A DNA stretch of 64,000 nt from Marthasterias glacialis. Taxonomy: Eukaryota > Echinodermata > Asteroidea > Forcipulatida > Asteriidae. The notes below the pieces were generated by a model. It saw nothing but the letters and a program-made list of their open reading frames with translations, searched no databases and was not told the DNA's origin. Below are positions 10,521 to 23,006 of this stretch, one piece after another (position 1 is the first letter of the stretch; each line of letters begins with the position of its first letter). The stretch lies in assembly GCA_911728455.2 (NCBI GenBank), contig OU452219.1:15342397-15406396 (forward strand), written 5' to 3'. A program made the position numbers and the translations under genes.

Positions 10521-13180
10521 TGTAATGCGCAAGAATCTCTCTGGTGAGGCACAGTGTTTAGAAATGAAAGAAGACTGTGAAGACTCATTTTCATGAAGCA
10601 GTATGAAAGGGAAAGGGCTGTCAAATGTCGTCAAGATTTAAGGCCCGCACTTAATTATCACTTAACCCTGTTGAAAATTGAGAAAGTCAATTATTTCCTC
10701 CTCTGTAATTTCTTGTATGTACCTTTTTCGGGATGTGGATGGGATGAAGTCAGACTTGTATCATTGATTTTCGTGTGTGATGCATCATGTTGCAACATAA
10801 GGTCATTAAGCTCAAACACTCGGTCATATCCAACTACTCTCTAGGAGAAAAAAAAATGGAACTTGATGCTCAGCTTTTGGAAACAGGTCAAAAATGCGTC
10901 CCTCGAGTAAAAACAATCGATTGACTGATCATGCCTATTCGTTACCATACATTGTATTACACCAGAAGACGCAAAAAAATGTCAATTAGATCCCTCCACA
11001 TATTTCGGACATGCAGTTTTTCAGCCCACCCAATACCCCTGGGTTCACTCTCCATACAATTTGCAGTTTCCATTTGGGGTCTGTTTGGGGGATGATACAT
11101 TGGTATGGTATAAAAGTATACAAAAACAGCCTGTGCATCATGTAGACATTTAATGGGTGTGTTTATACGCTAGCCGTAATTACCGGAAATGTGTTTTGCA
11201 AATTACCCCTTGAATTCTGCTGGGGGTGAAAGATGTTACTGTACATCCTGAGAAGTTATTTCATTTGACGTGTTTCTCACAATGTATTTACTGTAGAATC
11301 AAAACTGGATCACCAGCTGGGGGATACGTTTCAATGTTGAAAGGTTAGGAACAAAGTTTAGCTGCTGTCTTCCTGAAAACATTGCCTAATATTCCCAAAC
11401 TTTTGTAAGGTGATCGTCTGGCCATGATTCCTTTTAGCTCGTTTAAAGACTCTCTTTTTTACAAGACATTGTTACCTTAAAAGGTATTTAATGACAAACC
11501 TTCATGACCAACTGATTATAAAATCACTGGAATTTATCTGGAAAGTTCATTGTGTTAAGATGACTTAAGTTAGGGGATGAGAAATCGCACCAATAAAGGA
11601 TTCCAATTGAGAGTTTGAAAGAAATAATTTGCTATTGTGTGATTATTAGAAGCAAGTAACATTTTCATGTTTTTCGTGGGTTGGTTTGTGGGTTGTTTTT
11701 TTTTCAGTAAGAGAACAAAATGGCAATGTGGCTTTAAGCAGACTATTTTGGGTTGCATTTCTTTAAAACAAGAACCTTGGAGCACAATACAAAACAATAT
11801 TTTTCTCACTCTTTTGAGTCCTGTCTTTGAGCTTCTTTGAGCTTATTTTGGCTAGCTGTAGCACAAGGCTGCAGCAGCCTTATTTGCAATGGATATTGTC
11901 CATAAAATTATTCCAGTTGAGTCTCCGATGTTGTTTTATTTGGAACAGATCTTGCCCTTGATGGTTTCATTTACACTAGTGCCCTGCCATGGATAAGTCA
12001 ACAAATAAAACTCTTTTTGCATAAAGCGTAAAAATCACGCTGTACACACCTTTGGGTACACATCGTCAGCTGTATATCAAAATATCAAATTCCCTTCTTG
12101 TAGTTTTTGCAGGTACTCTCTGAGCAACACTCAGTTTATTTTGATACTTATATGTAACCCTTTGCAAAAAAGCTGTATAAACGGGTTGTCTTCACACAAA
12201 AAACAATTACATGTGCACATAAGTGCCGTGAGCACTTTCTTTAGGTGGACACTGTTGCTATATGAATGTCCGTTATTATTTTTCACTAGGCAAAACTGAA
12301 GATTCTACGGGTTGAAATATTAAGGCCAACATTTCTTGTATGGTACCCGCTTTGTATGGGTGAAGTACAGCTGTACAAATACCTAAGTTTCCTTCAATCG
12401 AATGTGTCGTTTTTAGGATTTTGTTAAGGAATCCAAGTACATTCTCTTCGAAAAGATTCAGTAACTTACAAAGATATTCAAGGATTTCAAGCTGACATCT
12501 TGCTTTGTCTTCTTTTCTCCATTGGCAAACGTGTGTTTGTAATGGTTTGTTGCTTGTAAACTCTTACTTCAGACAGTATTTGAATAGATAGGAACAGGTG
12601 CAGAAAACAAAGCAAGAACTTTTCGTAATAAAAGCATGTGTTCATACATTTTGAATAATTGACAATTGTGTGATGAATTCCGTTTCGAAAGGTATAGCCA
12701 AAGTAAACCTTGAAACAATACAGAGAGTGTCTGTCTAATCATTGACCTGGTGGTAATATCTAATATCCCTCAATAATTGTCCAGTTTCCGTCAGGTTTGG
12801 CAGGTATGGGAATCATAGACATGACAAACTTGGAAAAAAAGTCAAATCATCAGAGGAAACTGTCATGTCACACCTTAGGGCAATTTTGAAGTTTGGAGCG
12901 CAATTCCTGGAGGTGCCTCACACACATTTTGGACTTGATACTCTTTCCACATATGTGGTATGCCAGCATTGTTAAAGGGAATATGAAAACAACTACTGTA
13001 ATGATTTAAGTCACCGGAGAAAGAAATTTCTTTACAATTTTCTTTCAATTTTGAGTCTCAATAGACCTTCATCATGGTACAGCCATCTTGTTTTTCGCTC
13101 CTAATCAAATCAGTGTAGTCAAACTGAGGCTTGAAGGGAAAATAGTCTGGCTTCTTTATTGTTTCACAAGATTCAGTTTT
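10521..13180. other. No gene seen
   Basis: AT-rich unique-looking sequence with stop codons in all frames. Open frames at 10593-10844 (+) and 11570-11809 (-) have no domain and no splice context that I can support. Confidence 0.6.
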
Positions 13181-13183
13181 CAG

Positions 13184-13345
13184 TATTCTATTGTCATGAT
13201 TGATGTGCAAAAAACGAGAACTAGTCCAAGATTCTATTGTCATGATTGATGTGCTGAAAGAGAACTTGACCAAGATTCTATTGTCATGATTCTATTGTCA
13301 TAATTCTATTGTCATGATTGATGTGCAAAAAGGAGAACAGGACCA
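13184..13345. repeat. Minisatellite, about 50-bp unit
   Basis: Three diverged units of ATTCTATTGTCATGATTGAT plus GTGCAAAAA..GAGAAC..GACCAAG, with an extra internal triplication of the 15-16-bp core ATTCTATTGTCATG near 13275-13320. The open frame on the minus strand across this tract is a by-product of the repeat. Confidence 0.9.
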
Positions 13346-13394
13346 AAATAGTGGCAGAGTGATCAGGGTTTGTATTGGACTAGTATAGTTTATC

Positions 13395-13560
13395 TCAGGA
13401 ATTCAAGTTTTCTGATCAGCTGATCAGCTTATTTCCTTGATTTTTGTTTCTAAGCTGTGCCATTGAAAATTGAAAACGCAGATCAAAGCCTTGCTGTACC
13501 TGACATTCTCATCTTTTTTTTCTTCTTTTTTTTGACAAACTGCAGTTGCATGCCTTTTTA
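13395..13560 (+). repeat. Dispersed repeat F, copy 1
   Basis: Shares a CTGATCAGCTGAT palindrome, a TCTMAGCTGTGCCATTGAA block, a T-rich stretch after CATCTTTTTT and an AAACTGC..GCATG end with 41740-41890 in the same orientation. Confidence 0.65.
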
Positions 13561-14289
13561 CTATGTATATTGACAAATCTTGAAACCTAGTGGATTTAAC
13601 GAGTGTAAACTACCAATTAACCATTGTAGAGTGTCTGTAGTACAGTTCACATTCTTTTTTCTGTTACGACGATTTGTGTGCCATTGACAATTTATCTATG
13701 GGCAAATTATTGCCAAAAGGTTCACTATATGTAAAATTGTTCAACGTGAACGAGATGTCCAACCATCTTAGCTGGATCTTCAGAGCCCATGATGGATTTG
13801 AGCATTCATCCAAATACTGTGTGCTGTTCTTGGAAATGGTATAATGAAATAATCTGACACTTCCACACATCTGTGTCTGTGTTTGGACCCTTGTCAAGTA
13901 AATGAATACATAAACTGTTTTTTGGTTTTCAATGAATAATTCTCAGCAAACTCTCAAGTATAATGTTGGTCTGTTGTGCTGGAACGAGGTCGAGAAAGAT
14001 CAACAAAACTTGGTCTGAACCAAAAGCAGCCCTGCAGATGGCTTGCATGTATGTATAACGCAGGAGGGTTTCCTAGAATTCTATGTAAGACTATCAATTT
14101 CTCTTTGGTAAAACCCCTTATTGTTGTAAACATGGATTGAAACATATTGCCGAATCACAAAAGGGTATACAAGAATCAAAATTGATGAATCGATAATCAC
14201 GCAAACCAGGCACATAACCGTAGCCACGTTCCTCTTCCCTAAGTCTACCCCCCCCCCTTTACGTTAATATCAAAAGCAAGTCAATCAAG

Positions 14290-14660
14290 TGCACATAATT
14301 AAATTCCCTCCCTGTTCACTAATTTGATCATAAGATTTCATGTGAAGCTGAAAATGGGTTGCATTGTGGCAGCAGGTACCCTTAAGATTTCAGAACCCCT
14401 GCAGGCACGTCTGAAATCCCTAATGGCCGCGGGCATTTCGGTTCCTGTTTTCGCTGCTGTTTGTTACAAACACATATTCAATATTGTGGCTATTTTTTCC
14501 CTGTCTTTAATAGGGGGTAATTTTAAGGTTTCCTATTCTGATGACCCCGAGTAATTAGAGCAAGATTGGTTCGCGAGTTCACTCGAGTGAGAAACAGACG
14601 TATCTGTCTTATCCTTTCTTTTTGATTCTGCGAACAACGGTTTTCTTAGGTGATCCATAC
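14290..14660. promoter_or_regulatory. Candidate conserved non-coding element
   Basis: Unique, higher-complexity block with several homeodomain-type cores (ATAATTAAAT, GTAATTTTAA, GAGTAATTAGAG), a forkhead-like TGTTTGTTAC, and a CpG-bearing segment GGTTCGCGAGTTCACTCGAG. A 76-codon open frame (14324-14554, +) overlaps it but lacks splice signals and any domain. The call rests on sequence texture only. Confidence 0.3.
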
Positions 14661-14921
14661 TTGAGTCATTTGTTATGGCAAAGTGGGAGGATGTGAAACC
14701 TGGAAGAAAGGGTAATTGTGTGTCGAATTAAATTGACTATTGTCAAAGGAATGGTGTAAAGTTGTCGGGGAGAAGAGTGCATTCGTTTAGATTGTCTGAT
14801 TTTCGAGGGCTCTACAATCTTTAATTCAGCCTGTGGTAATTTATTTGAAAAGAAGAGTTTGATAATAAGAAAACAGCTAATAGTTTGTGCGCTTGTAGTT
14901 GTTTACAAAGTTATTTATGAG

Positions 14922-15104
14922 CACACTGAAAAAACTGGGGTGTTAAATTGATTCTCTTGGTATCTAGGCCTATATGTGACAATACCGACATAGTGTTAAT
15001 TTTACCAACGATAAAGCAGTGGGGATAATTAACACCATGTCGGTGTTGTCGTATACACTACAGATACCAAGAGAATCAATTTAACACCCCATTTTTTGCA
15101 GCAC
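14922..15104. mobile_element. MITE with CACTGCAAAAACTGG ends, copy 2
   Basis: Second, more diverged copy of the element at 7594-7767: CACACTGAAAAAACTGGGG at the left, CCCCATTTTTTGCAGCACA at the right, and internal TTAAATTGATTCTCTTGGTA with its near-complement TACCAAGAGAATCAATTTAA before the right end. Both copies share the centre TTAATTTTACCAA...ATAAAGCA.TGGGGATAA. Confidence 0.9.
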
Positions 15105-15109
15105 ATGGT

Positions 15110-16180
15110 TGTTATAAGTGTCAACTTTATACACCAAGGATTCTTTGGTGTATAATTCCTCAGTCGATTATTGTCTAATTCCTATGTAATCACAATAGGT
15201 TACCTTGACGTAAAAAAGAAAGAAAAAAGAGCTGTTTGTCGCATGCACACCATGGATCGAACCTGCATAGAACATGCCATTTAGGGGGGTGGACTCTTTA
15301 AAAAGAAACTTTTATGCTTGACAAAACTGTTTGGGGTGAGCAGAACAGGACCTTTTCCCTTTGTCATGTTATTTTTAGAGCCTTTTTGCATGTCGGTGTT
15401 TGGCTGAAGTTTATGTGCAATTCTGAGTTTGTGATGAAGTACCTTTAATAACCTTGTTCAGTTTCAGTTAATGTATATGTCATGAAGAGTGGGTTAGTTT
15501 TATTTTTTAGCTTAGTCTGCAAAAACAAAGGAATGACAATTATTTGGTGGTCTGGAAAAGAAGTAAGAAAATGTTTGTCCGTTGATGCATCTGACATGTT
15601 TTCAAAGATCCCCCCCCCCCCTTCTTTTTTTAACTCATCAGTTCAGAGCTGGTCAGAAATATGTACATGTACTTAATCGCTACAATGTCATTTTTGCCAT
15701 CTGCTTTCTGACAGACTAAAACATATCAAAAAGAACTGCCTGGCTCATTAATTACAGTTGAGATGACAGATAATATTGCATGATCAAGTTTCTGGTTATT
15801 CCTACGCATGGGTCCCTGACTGTTTTTTTTTTTATATTATTTTTCTATCCTCCCTCTTTATGTTTTTTTTTTCAACTTCTGGTTTTCCTTCATATTCATT
15901 CTCCCACAACTGGTTTCGTCATTATTACAACCCATTCAGTTGAAATGGAGCAAATCCAACGCAAAACAAAGCCGGTAAAGTGACTCCCTACACCTATTGT
16001 TACTGTGACACAATTGCCCAAGGCCATGCCATCTCTAAACTAGGTCATCCACCCTCACCCTACTCTTTTGTGCCAGCGCAGGTTTCTCTGTCTCTCTCTC
16101 TCTCTCCCATTGAACCTCCCCTTCTGGTTTAAAGGCAGTGGTATGGCCCAGTTTAATGTCATTTCCATCTAGCTGCATGC
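15110..16180. other. No gene seen
   Basis: AT-rich sequence with C-runs near 15610, T-runs near 15820-15870 and a short CT microsatellite at 16085-16107. Open frames 15482-15676 and 15780-15983 include these low-complexity runs and are not supported as coding. Confidence 0.55.
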
Positions 16181-16183
16181 AGT

Positions 16184-16206
16184 CCCTATAAATATGCAAA
16201 TCAGTC
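16184..16206 (+). promoter_or_regulatory. TATA-like box overlapping an octamer
   Basis: TATAAATA at 16187-16194 runs straight into ATGCAAAT at 16194-16201, a perfect POU octamer. This could be a core promoter for a distal first exon of the gene whose coding exon is at 18790-18926, or chance in AT-rich DNA. No transcript evidence is available. Confidence 0.2.
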
Positions 16207-17603
16207 ATGCTGGAGTGGTTACATTAAGCCTGGGGAGGGTTCACCACGGAGTTAGCGACTCACACAACACGCACATGTACACACAACACATACATATACA
16301 CCAGGGCAAGTTGTGTGGATGAGCTGACCTGAATTGAACTTGGGAAATTTAGGCCATAGTCATTATGCATTACCTGTGAGCTGTAATTGGGTTTGACAAT
16401 AATAAACAGCACTGCCTGACTATTGGGTGGATCCCCACAGTGTGGTGTGTGGTGTGACATGCACAGGCAGCTGAATGTAGCACTCCAGTTTGAGCCTGGA
16501 TCATAGCCTTATGTGTGTGGAGCCTTTCCACGTCTCTCAGTCATTTAACTCCAGCGGACAAGAAGATCATAGTCTTACTACTTTGCCAGTGTCACATTGG
16601 GACAGAACAGACCTGGACTCTCAGGACCAATTATTGTACAGTGCGATCAGGGGAGGTGATTTTGTTACCCCTAATGCACAGCCAGGAAGTCCCATGTGTT
16701 GTGTAGAATTAAGTTATTAAATAAGCACCACAGTTTGTTAGCAGTCTGGACACAGAAACTTAGTCTGTTGATCCACAGTTGTTTTTTTTACTCCATGATA
16801 AAACAGTGTCGTGATTTAAACGAAAAAAAGAATGGTAACTGAGTTGGTGATTAGACAGTGTTGTCTAACTTAAGATCGAAACTGGGACTGAATGTACCCC
16901 CAATCAGATCAGTCTCTCTTGATATCCCAATCGATGCCTTTTGCTGTATATTATTGTCCTCTTTGAGACTCTAACTATCCTGATCAGGGTCTTTATCTTG
17001 CTCAGTGCCCAGATCGGTGTGGTTGCTTCACATATCCTAATTGGGGCTCTGTGTCTATGGATTGTATACGGCAATTGTTTGCCTTGCACTTCTGAACATA
17101 AAGAAAAACATGTTTGTCTGAACAGGATAAGCAAAATCACACACTCCCTAAACTGAACCTGACAAACGCTTCAACACCTGCACATATTTTGTGTGTAAAG
17201 CATCCTACAAACTTTTGGACAGGATCGAGTGTGTACGTGTATGCACACAGTCTGTGTTACTGCATAGAGCTGGTAGTACCCAGCGTTATATACAAGCATT
17301 ATGACATCTCTCAGCTGATTCAGTCACCGTGCTGTCACACAGCCGTTGCTTTCCCCCCCTAGCCCGGCGGACAACAACACATAACACACCCCACCAATCT
17401 CTACCAAGTTGTTACTGGAATCTGCCCCCGTAAGCCCCGTTCTGGAACCAGGGAAGCTTTTTGTATGCCCTTTCTGATCTCCAATCCCCATCCAAGGTTT
17501 TTTCTCCAGCTCCGATACAAAAGGTTGATACTCGGTGAGGATTGTTCAACAGCGGAACTTCTACTATATGTAGCTACTGGCTACGTGCTGTGCTTGGAAT
17601 CCC

Positions 17604-17624
17604 ATTGGGGAGTGCATTAAATAG
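17604..17624 (+). promoter_or_regulatory. Candidate core promoter (ATTGG plus TTAAATA)
   Basis: An inverted CCAAT box (ATTGG, 17604-17608) lies 10 bp upstream of TTAAATA (17618-17624). A start site would fall near 17645-17655, giving a 5' leader of about 1.15 kb before the candidate start codon at 18823 if unspliced. Position and strand fit the candidate exon, but the motifs are short. Confidence 0.2.
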
Positions 17625-17659
17625 GCTGGCCATTCGCCGCTCTGGAGATATTTGTATTG

Positions 17660-17727
17660 TGGTTTTTTTTTCCTCTCTTTTTTTTCCCCGACTGTCTTTT
17701 TTTTTTTCCTTTTTTTTTTTTTCTTTG
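17660..17727. repeat. Polypyrimidine tract
   Basis: Nearly pure T/C tract with long T runs. It generates the Phe-rich (+) and Lys-rich (-) open frames seen across it, which are therefore not genes. Confidence 0.9.
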
Positions 17728-18789
17728 CTCGTGTGGCCACAGGCGGTCGGCTGGTCGGCCCAATTCGTTGTGTAGACTCCTCGGGACTTACCTTTGTGTA
17801 TTCACTGAGTGTGCGTGTACATGTACATGCATGTTGAGTTGCATCTGGATGTGAGTTCATAATACACGGGGTGCGCACACCGTCACAGGGTATGCGTATT
17901 TACACCGAGACTGCAGTGTACTGCTACTTCTAGCTGTGTTTTTTAAACAGATCTCCCGTTACGACTTTGGTGTGTCATCAGACAAGATTAGCACAGGTTT
18001 GATACCCTCTTACCCTGGTGTGAGTTTACATTCTACAGGAGGAATCTTTGGACGCTTGTGTGTACTGCCACTTCAGTGATGCAGGACATTATGCCTTCAT
18101 GATGAAGAAACATTATATGGTGATTGTAATTCAGTTGGATATCCTAAAGTAACACCCAAATTCCCCGCTGAATTAAAAACAGCTGTTGTAGGTGATGTTT
18201 GACAGTGGACTATTTCACAGGTTCGTCCTATCTTGATCAATGTGTGAGATATTTCATTTCAAACAGGAGCTCTCCCCAGAGCATGGCAACAACAATTTGC
18301 GAACATCAGTTTTAACTGTATCATTTCCCCTCCCCCCACTCATCAAGGGATTGGATCACTGTAGCCTCTTGGACTACACACAGACGGATATTACCGTTCA
18401 TATCATGCAAAGCTCCCTGTCAATGTGAAATAAGATTCTACATTCTCGACCTAGCCTGCACCTGCACACATTTGCCATTGGGTCTGCAAGTCATAAGACA
18501 TCTTCAGAGTTGCACAATATCCACACTGTTATGCGTTTTTGTGTTGGGGATCCTGTGCACAGGTCGTCGTTTCCTGTGAAAGCCTAGTCTCACCAGAACC
18601 ATCAACCAAGGACCCACTTCAGTAGCAGGAATCAATGTAGAAATTTGATCTTCAGTGTCAGAAAATACGAAGCAGAGATTACTGTAAAGTTGTTCCGCTG
18701 GATGTTAGAAGAAGAAATAAAGCAGCCGTTATCATCTGGTAATTGTCGCTGCTCGCTAGGACCGCTTGGTCTTGTTCCCCATCTCCTGA

Positions 18790-18926
18790 ATGTATGAAGC
18801 AGCTCGTTTAGCAAGGGTCACAATGCCTATAGATGCGAGTCCAGTTTTATCTACGCGTTCATCTCAGGATAGCGAGTATCCCTCCCTAGATTCTGAAGGG
18901 ACACCGCCCCCAGCAAAACGATCAAG
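18790..18926 (+). CDS. Candidate first coding exon of an unrecognised, possibly nuclear protein
   Basis: An in-frame TGA (18787-18789) is followed at once by ATG 18790 and by a second in-frame ATG at 18823. The second has the better context (A at -3, CACA just upstream), so I prefer it. From 18823 the frame runs 34 codons plus two bases to a splice donor, AAG|GTAAGA, at 18926/18927, leaving intron phase 2. The residues are rich in Ser, Asp and Pro and end in a TPPPAKRSR-like basic motif that could be a nuclear localisation signal. Just past the donor the open frame meets a stop, as expected for an intron. I do not recognise the protein. A transcription-related role is only a guess from the acidic/Pro/basic composition. 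No second exon joins with certainty inside the window, so the intron would be very long. It could also be a fortuitous open segment. Confidence 0.45.
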
Positions 18927-18934
18927 GTAAGAAG

Positions 18935-21060
18935 TCGCATTTCTATGCGCTGTGTTCAAAATATTTCCCAACATCAAACTGCACCCATTTTTGTGCCGTT
19001 CACAAGAGAAATTTAACAATAATTTGTTTTTAGATAGGATGTAACTTATTCATTGCGCAGTGTGTTTCAAAAAAGAACAAATACTGTTACAGTTGGAAGG
19101 TGACAACAGTGTATAAATTGTGTAAAAATTGTTTGCAAGAAAAGGGTCTGTTTAGTGTGTTAATCAATAAGTAAATGTGTCTTTCCGACTTTTAAACTAT
19201 CGGTTGATATAGTTTGTTAAGTTTGGGAGTTTGTGTTCATGTATGTCTTTGTAGATGAAAATCTGGATGTATGGAGTGAAAATAAGAAGTCGCATCCACT
19301 CTCGCAAACTTCTTAATGTAACAACACCACAGACTGGCTTTGTATATGAAGTTTGCGGATGTGGGGTGAATTTCCTACTGTTGTGTGCTGGTGAGAAGAT
19401 TCAACCTCAAAAGTTGTGACTTTTTGGTTTCATTATGCCAAGTTGACAGGATAGTGACCTTTAAAGACCTTCGTGGTCCCCCTCAAAAATACCTTCCTCC
19501 GAGATTAACCACAGACTGCATACTTTGTTACATGGCAAAGCAGTTAAGAAATACACTCTTCCTTCATCAATTCCATGGTGTTCAAGAGACTTGCATGTAA
19601 AATATTCCACTTTTGGAGAAGCCATTCAAAAAAATATTCGTTAACAGAACTTTTTCTTTTTTGGGGGGAGGGGGGAGGGTAATATTACCCAGCAAAAATG
19701 TATGATGTGCACATTAAAATCTAACTTTGTTAAATGCTACTTTTGTAATATGTCTGTATACCATCACGTCTCTTTGTAACAAATGAGAGACTCATTGGTT
19801 ATTATCTTCTCTAGTCTTAACAGATTCTCCTGTGAATTTTTTAAAAAATGTAAGAGATTCCTAAGTTTTGCCCACACAACACCAGCTTCCTCAAACTGTT
19901 ACTAGAGCCCACATTGCCACCTCTTGAAATGTTTTCATGGAGTGACTTCATGATATCTTTTAGAGGTGAAAATACCTTTTTCTTTTCAAATCTTGGATAA
20001 GGATGTAATTTTTTAAGATATTTTTGACAGCACATTTGTTGAAAATGTGTTTTTTCTTTTCAAATCTTGGATAAACCTGTAATTTGAACATAGATTTTAG
20101 ATGTGGCTTACATGTGGAAAATATTTTTCAAATTCCAGATATGTTTATAACAATGTTTAGATTGAATGCATGTAGCGTAGTCAAGAAACACCTTTTTTTT
20201 TTTCCTTTTCAAAATCGTCAAGTTTGCTGTTTAGGTTTTCAGCGTACTGGATGCTATCATGTTTCAAAGGATAATTTTTTTAATCAACTTTTTGGTGCCA
20301 AAACCCCCAAAGGATGACCGTGTTCACCTAGAGGACAGATTTCTCACAGCTTGGACCCATCAAAACAGAGACAGAACACGGACCATTTCTCGTTACACAT
20401 GATCGGAATTTAGTAACCAACACAACTAATGTTGTCATCGTGAGATTTTAGTCAGGAAAAAAAAAAGGAAAAAGATGTAACTTTACAAACAGCAAACGCA
20501 AATTCCACTATGACAAAATTCAATATGACGTCCTAGAAAGAACAGCTTATTAACAAGAGTGGCTTAAATCAATATGGTGACCTAGAAAAACAAAACCAAT
20601 ATTAGCTAACCTCTTTACATGTCAGAGGATGAGCGAAACATTTTTATTTCAATTGATTCATTGGAAGCTTTTGGGCTAATTTAATTTACGTTACATTTTC
20701 CAACGATTGAATCATGTGACAATATCATTCTGACACCCCACCCTTAAACTACTAATCTAGATACTGAATAAAAATTGAAATGCTGTCCCGAAATTCCCAG
20801 AAATTTTCAGTCACCCATTCAGCACTTCTGTTACATATTAGTTTCAAATGTGTGTTTGACAAAGGTTATCCCAGTTTTAAAAATTCACCTACTAAATTTG
20901 ATTTCACAAAGTTGGTGTACAATAAGACTTTCTTTTATATTTGTATTTTGCAATGAAGCTCTTGGCATTTATTAAAACACATGACATTGTCGCGTGGCAA
21001 GTCACATTTTTGTAAAGTAGTCTTCAATCTTGAAGTATTTTTTCCTAATTGAATACTGGA
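18935..21060. other. Putative intron start; no further gene seen
   Basis: AT-rich sequence. A tandem duplication is visible: TTTTTCTTTTCAAATCTTGG occurs near 19976 and again near 20049. A(C)AATATG..GACCTAGAAA-type blocks also occur twice near 20525 and 20570. Open frames here (for example 20084-20317) have no domain. Confidence 0.5.
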
Positions 21061-21070
21061 CTGGTTCTGG

Positions 21071-21201
21071 CAGTGGCGTAACCAGACATTTTCATTTTAG
21101 GGGCAGCGTGGGCAAAGAAATAATTTTTTGGGGGGCGAGGGTTTTGAGCGGTGGGGTGGGGGGAATCCAGCCCCCTACCCCCTCCTCTGGTTATGTCACG
21201 G
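21071..21201. mobile_element. hAT-like MITE, copy 1
   Basis: Terminal inverted repeats CAGTGGCGTAACCAG (21071-21085) and CTGGTTATGTCACGG (21187-21201). The flanking 8-mers GGTTCTGG (left) and GGTTCTTT (right) agree at 6 of 8 positions, compatible with an old 8-bp hAT target duplication. The interior is G-rich with GGGGCAGCGTGGGCAAAG, shared with the copy at 35575. There is no coding capacity. Confidence 0.75.
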
Positions 21202-21689
21202 GGTTCTTTAGTAAATAAATTGGAAATGGCGGAAACCCCCCTTCTGTTTTTTATTTAGAACTTACTCACAATGAATCAATTAAGTTAAATTCTAGCACTG
21301 TATGGTCAATTTCACAATTGCGGGTCTTGAGTCATTTTTCAGAACAGTCCTCATTGTGTTAATTGTATGTCTTTGCATTGCACTTAAAGTCATTTCTGGC
21401 CGTTCATGAATATACTCTATTGTATAAAAATACTGAGCTTAAAACCACAAGCGTAAGCCCTTTTCAGTTTGCTATCCTGAAACCCTCCATGCCTAACCGC
21501 AGACTACGCTCCGTACCAAGGGGTGGTAACTGAAGAGTACGCTACTCCCCCCCAAGGTCTACCCGTAAGGAAAAGCTGGTACCATTTTCTTCTTTCTATC
21601 GAAAATATTTGAGACAAAGTACAGGTTCGGTAATTATGAATAACTCTTTGATTACAAAGTTTATACTAAATACTAGTCCTTTCGGGGCA

Positions 21690-21790
21690 ATACTGTCAAA
21701 GTTGAGGAAAAAGCGTTTGGAGTCCTCACAAATCACCCTTGCTTATTTCGATTTCCGCACTCAAAGAATGCCTGCTGTGAACTAACACAC
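21690..21790 (-). repeat. Dispersed family C fragment
   Basis: On the minus strand: a GAAATAAGCAAGGGTGATTTG-like block, a GAGGACTCCAAACGCT-like block, and TCCTCAACTTTGACAGTATT, in family C order. Confidence 0.6.
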
Positions 21791-23006
21791 AAAATCCCGT
21801 ACAGAACCATTTCTGGCTGTGTCCACTAAACCTTGACCATCCGATTGGATGAAATGTTCAAGGACAATGTTATACATTCCCTTGTTGAATTAATAGTCTT
21901 CTCATATTATACAGTGTACTATGGGTAGTTCAGTCGAATGAGAATTCTAAGTGATTTTTTTCTTTTTGTTCAACGGTTTGCTAAATGCGGCGGGTGTTCA
22001 ATTACCTGATGATAGTGTTGTTTGTTTGATTGATTATTTATTTCAATCTTGTCAGGTTTCATTTGTACTTTCTTCATTTTAAGGCTCGTTTTGGGGTATT
22101 AAAAAATGAAATCATTTTGGGTGAAAAGAGCAAAGGGTGAGCTTAGGAACCGCCTAAATGCTATTGGGAAATGAGATATCGGGCCCTGTGTAAAACGGCT
22201 TCTGTCATTTTCCCTGGTAAACCAGAAATTGGTTTACATCACACCTACAAATTGTGTGTTTTTCTTACTCACCTACAAGGTAATGAAATATTCTCATAAC
22301 GTAGAAATTTAGAAAAGTGTGTGAGTAAAAGACAGGAAAACTCAATTAGGAACATCTTGCAGTAATAAATGTAAGGTGAAGCATTGGTTACAAAATTGCC
22401 AAGATCTAATGAAAAACTTACTTAATGAATCAATCTTCCTCAGAAATATTTTGTTTGAAGTACTGAACTTTTGAAGAAAAGCCAAAGAATTTCCAGTTTT
22501 GATTTTTGCGAAGAACACTTGGAAGTTCCATGTAAATGAGAAATGTATTGAATTAAAATTAGTGGTGGTCAGTAGGCCTAGTAACAGAACCAAACAAACA
22601 AACCCCCAACCAACAAACAAAAAACACAGATGTAGAATGAAACCAAAAATGGCTGATAATATTTTTAAATAGCATTTTTAAAATCATTATTACAATTTTC
22701 CCCTCAATAACCACTGCTGTACCTCATTTTAAATTGCAACCCATACGTAATTGTTGAGAACCCCCCTCCTCCCTCATTTTGTGCATCTTTCACAACTGAA
22801 CTGAGTGCATCATACACCAACTAATTAAGATGTTTATTAAACATGTTGATTGCTCTTTTTGTGTCCGTGATATTTTTGACTGTGGACTCCAATCCAACGT
22901 ATATAGTGAGTTCCGGGGTAAGAGACCATTTTTTTTCTTCTGTGAATGTGTTTGTCATTTGCGACATTCTCTCCACCAACAAACTTCTGTTTAAGGGAAA
23001 GAAACG

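Noticed and set aside
17542-17878. Overlapping Phe-rich (+) and Lys-rich (-) frames
   Set aside because: They are produced by the polypyrimidine tract at 17660-17727.
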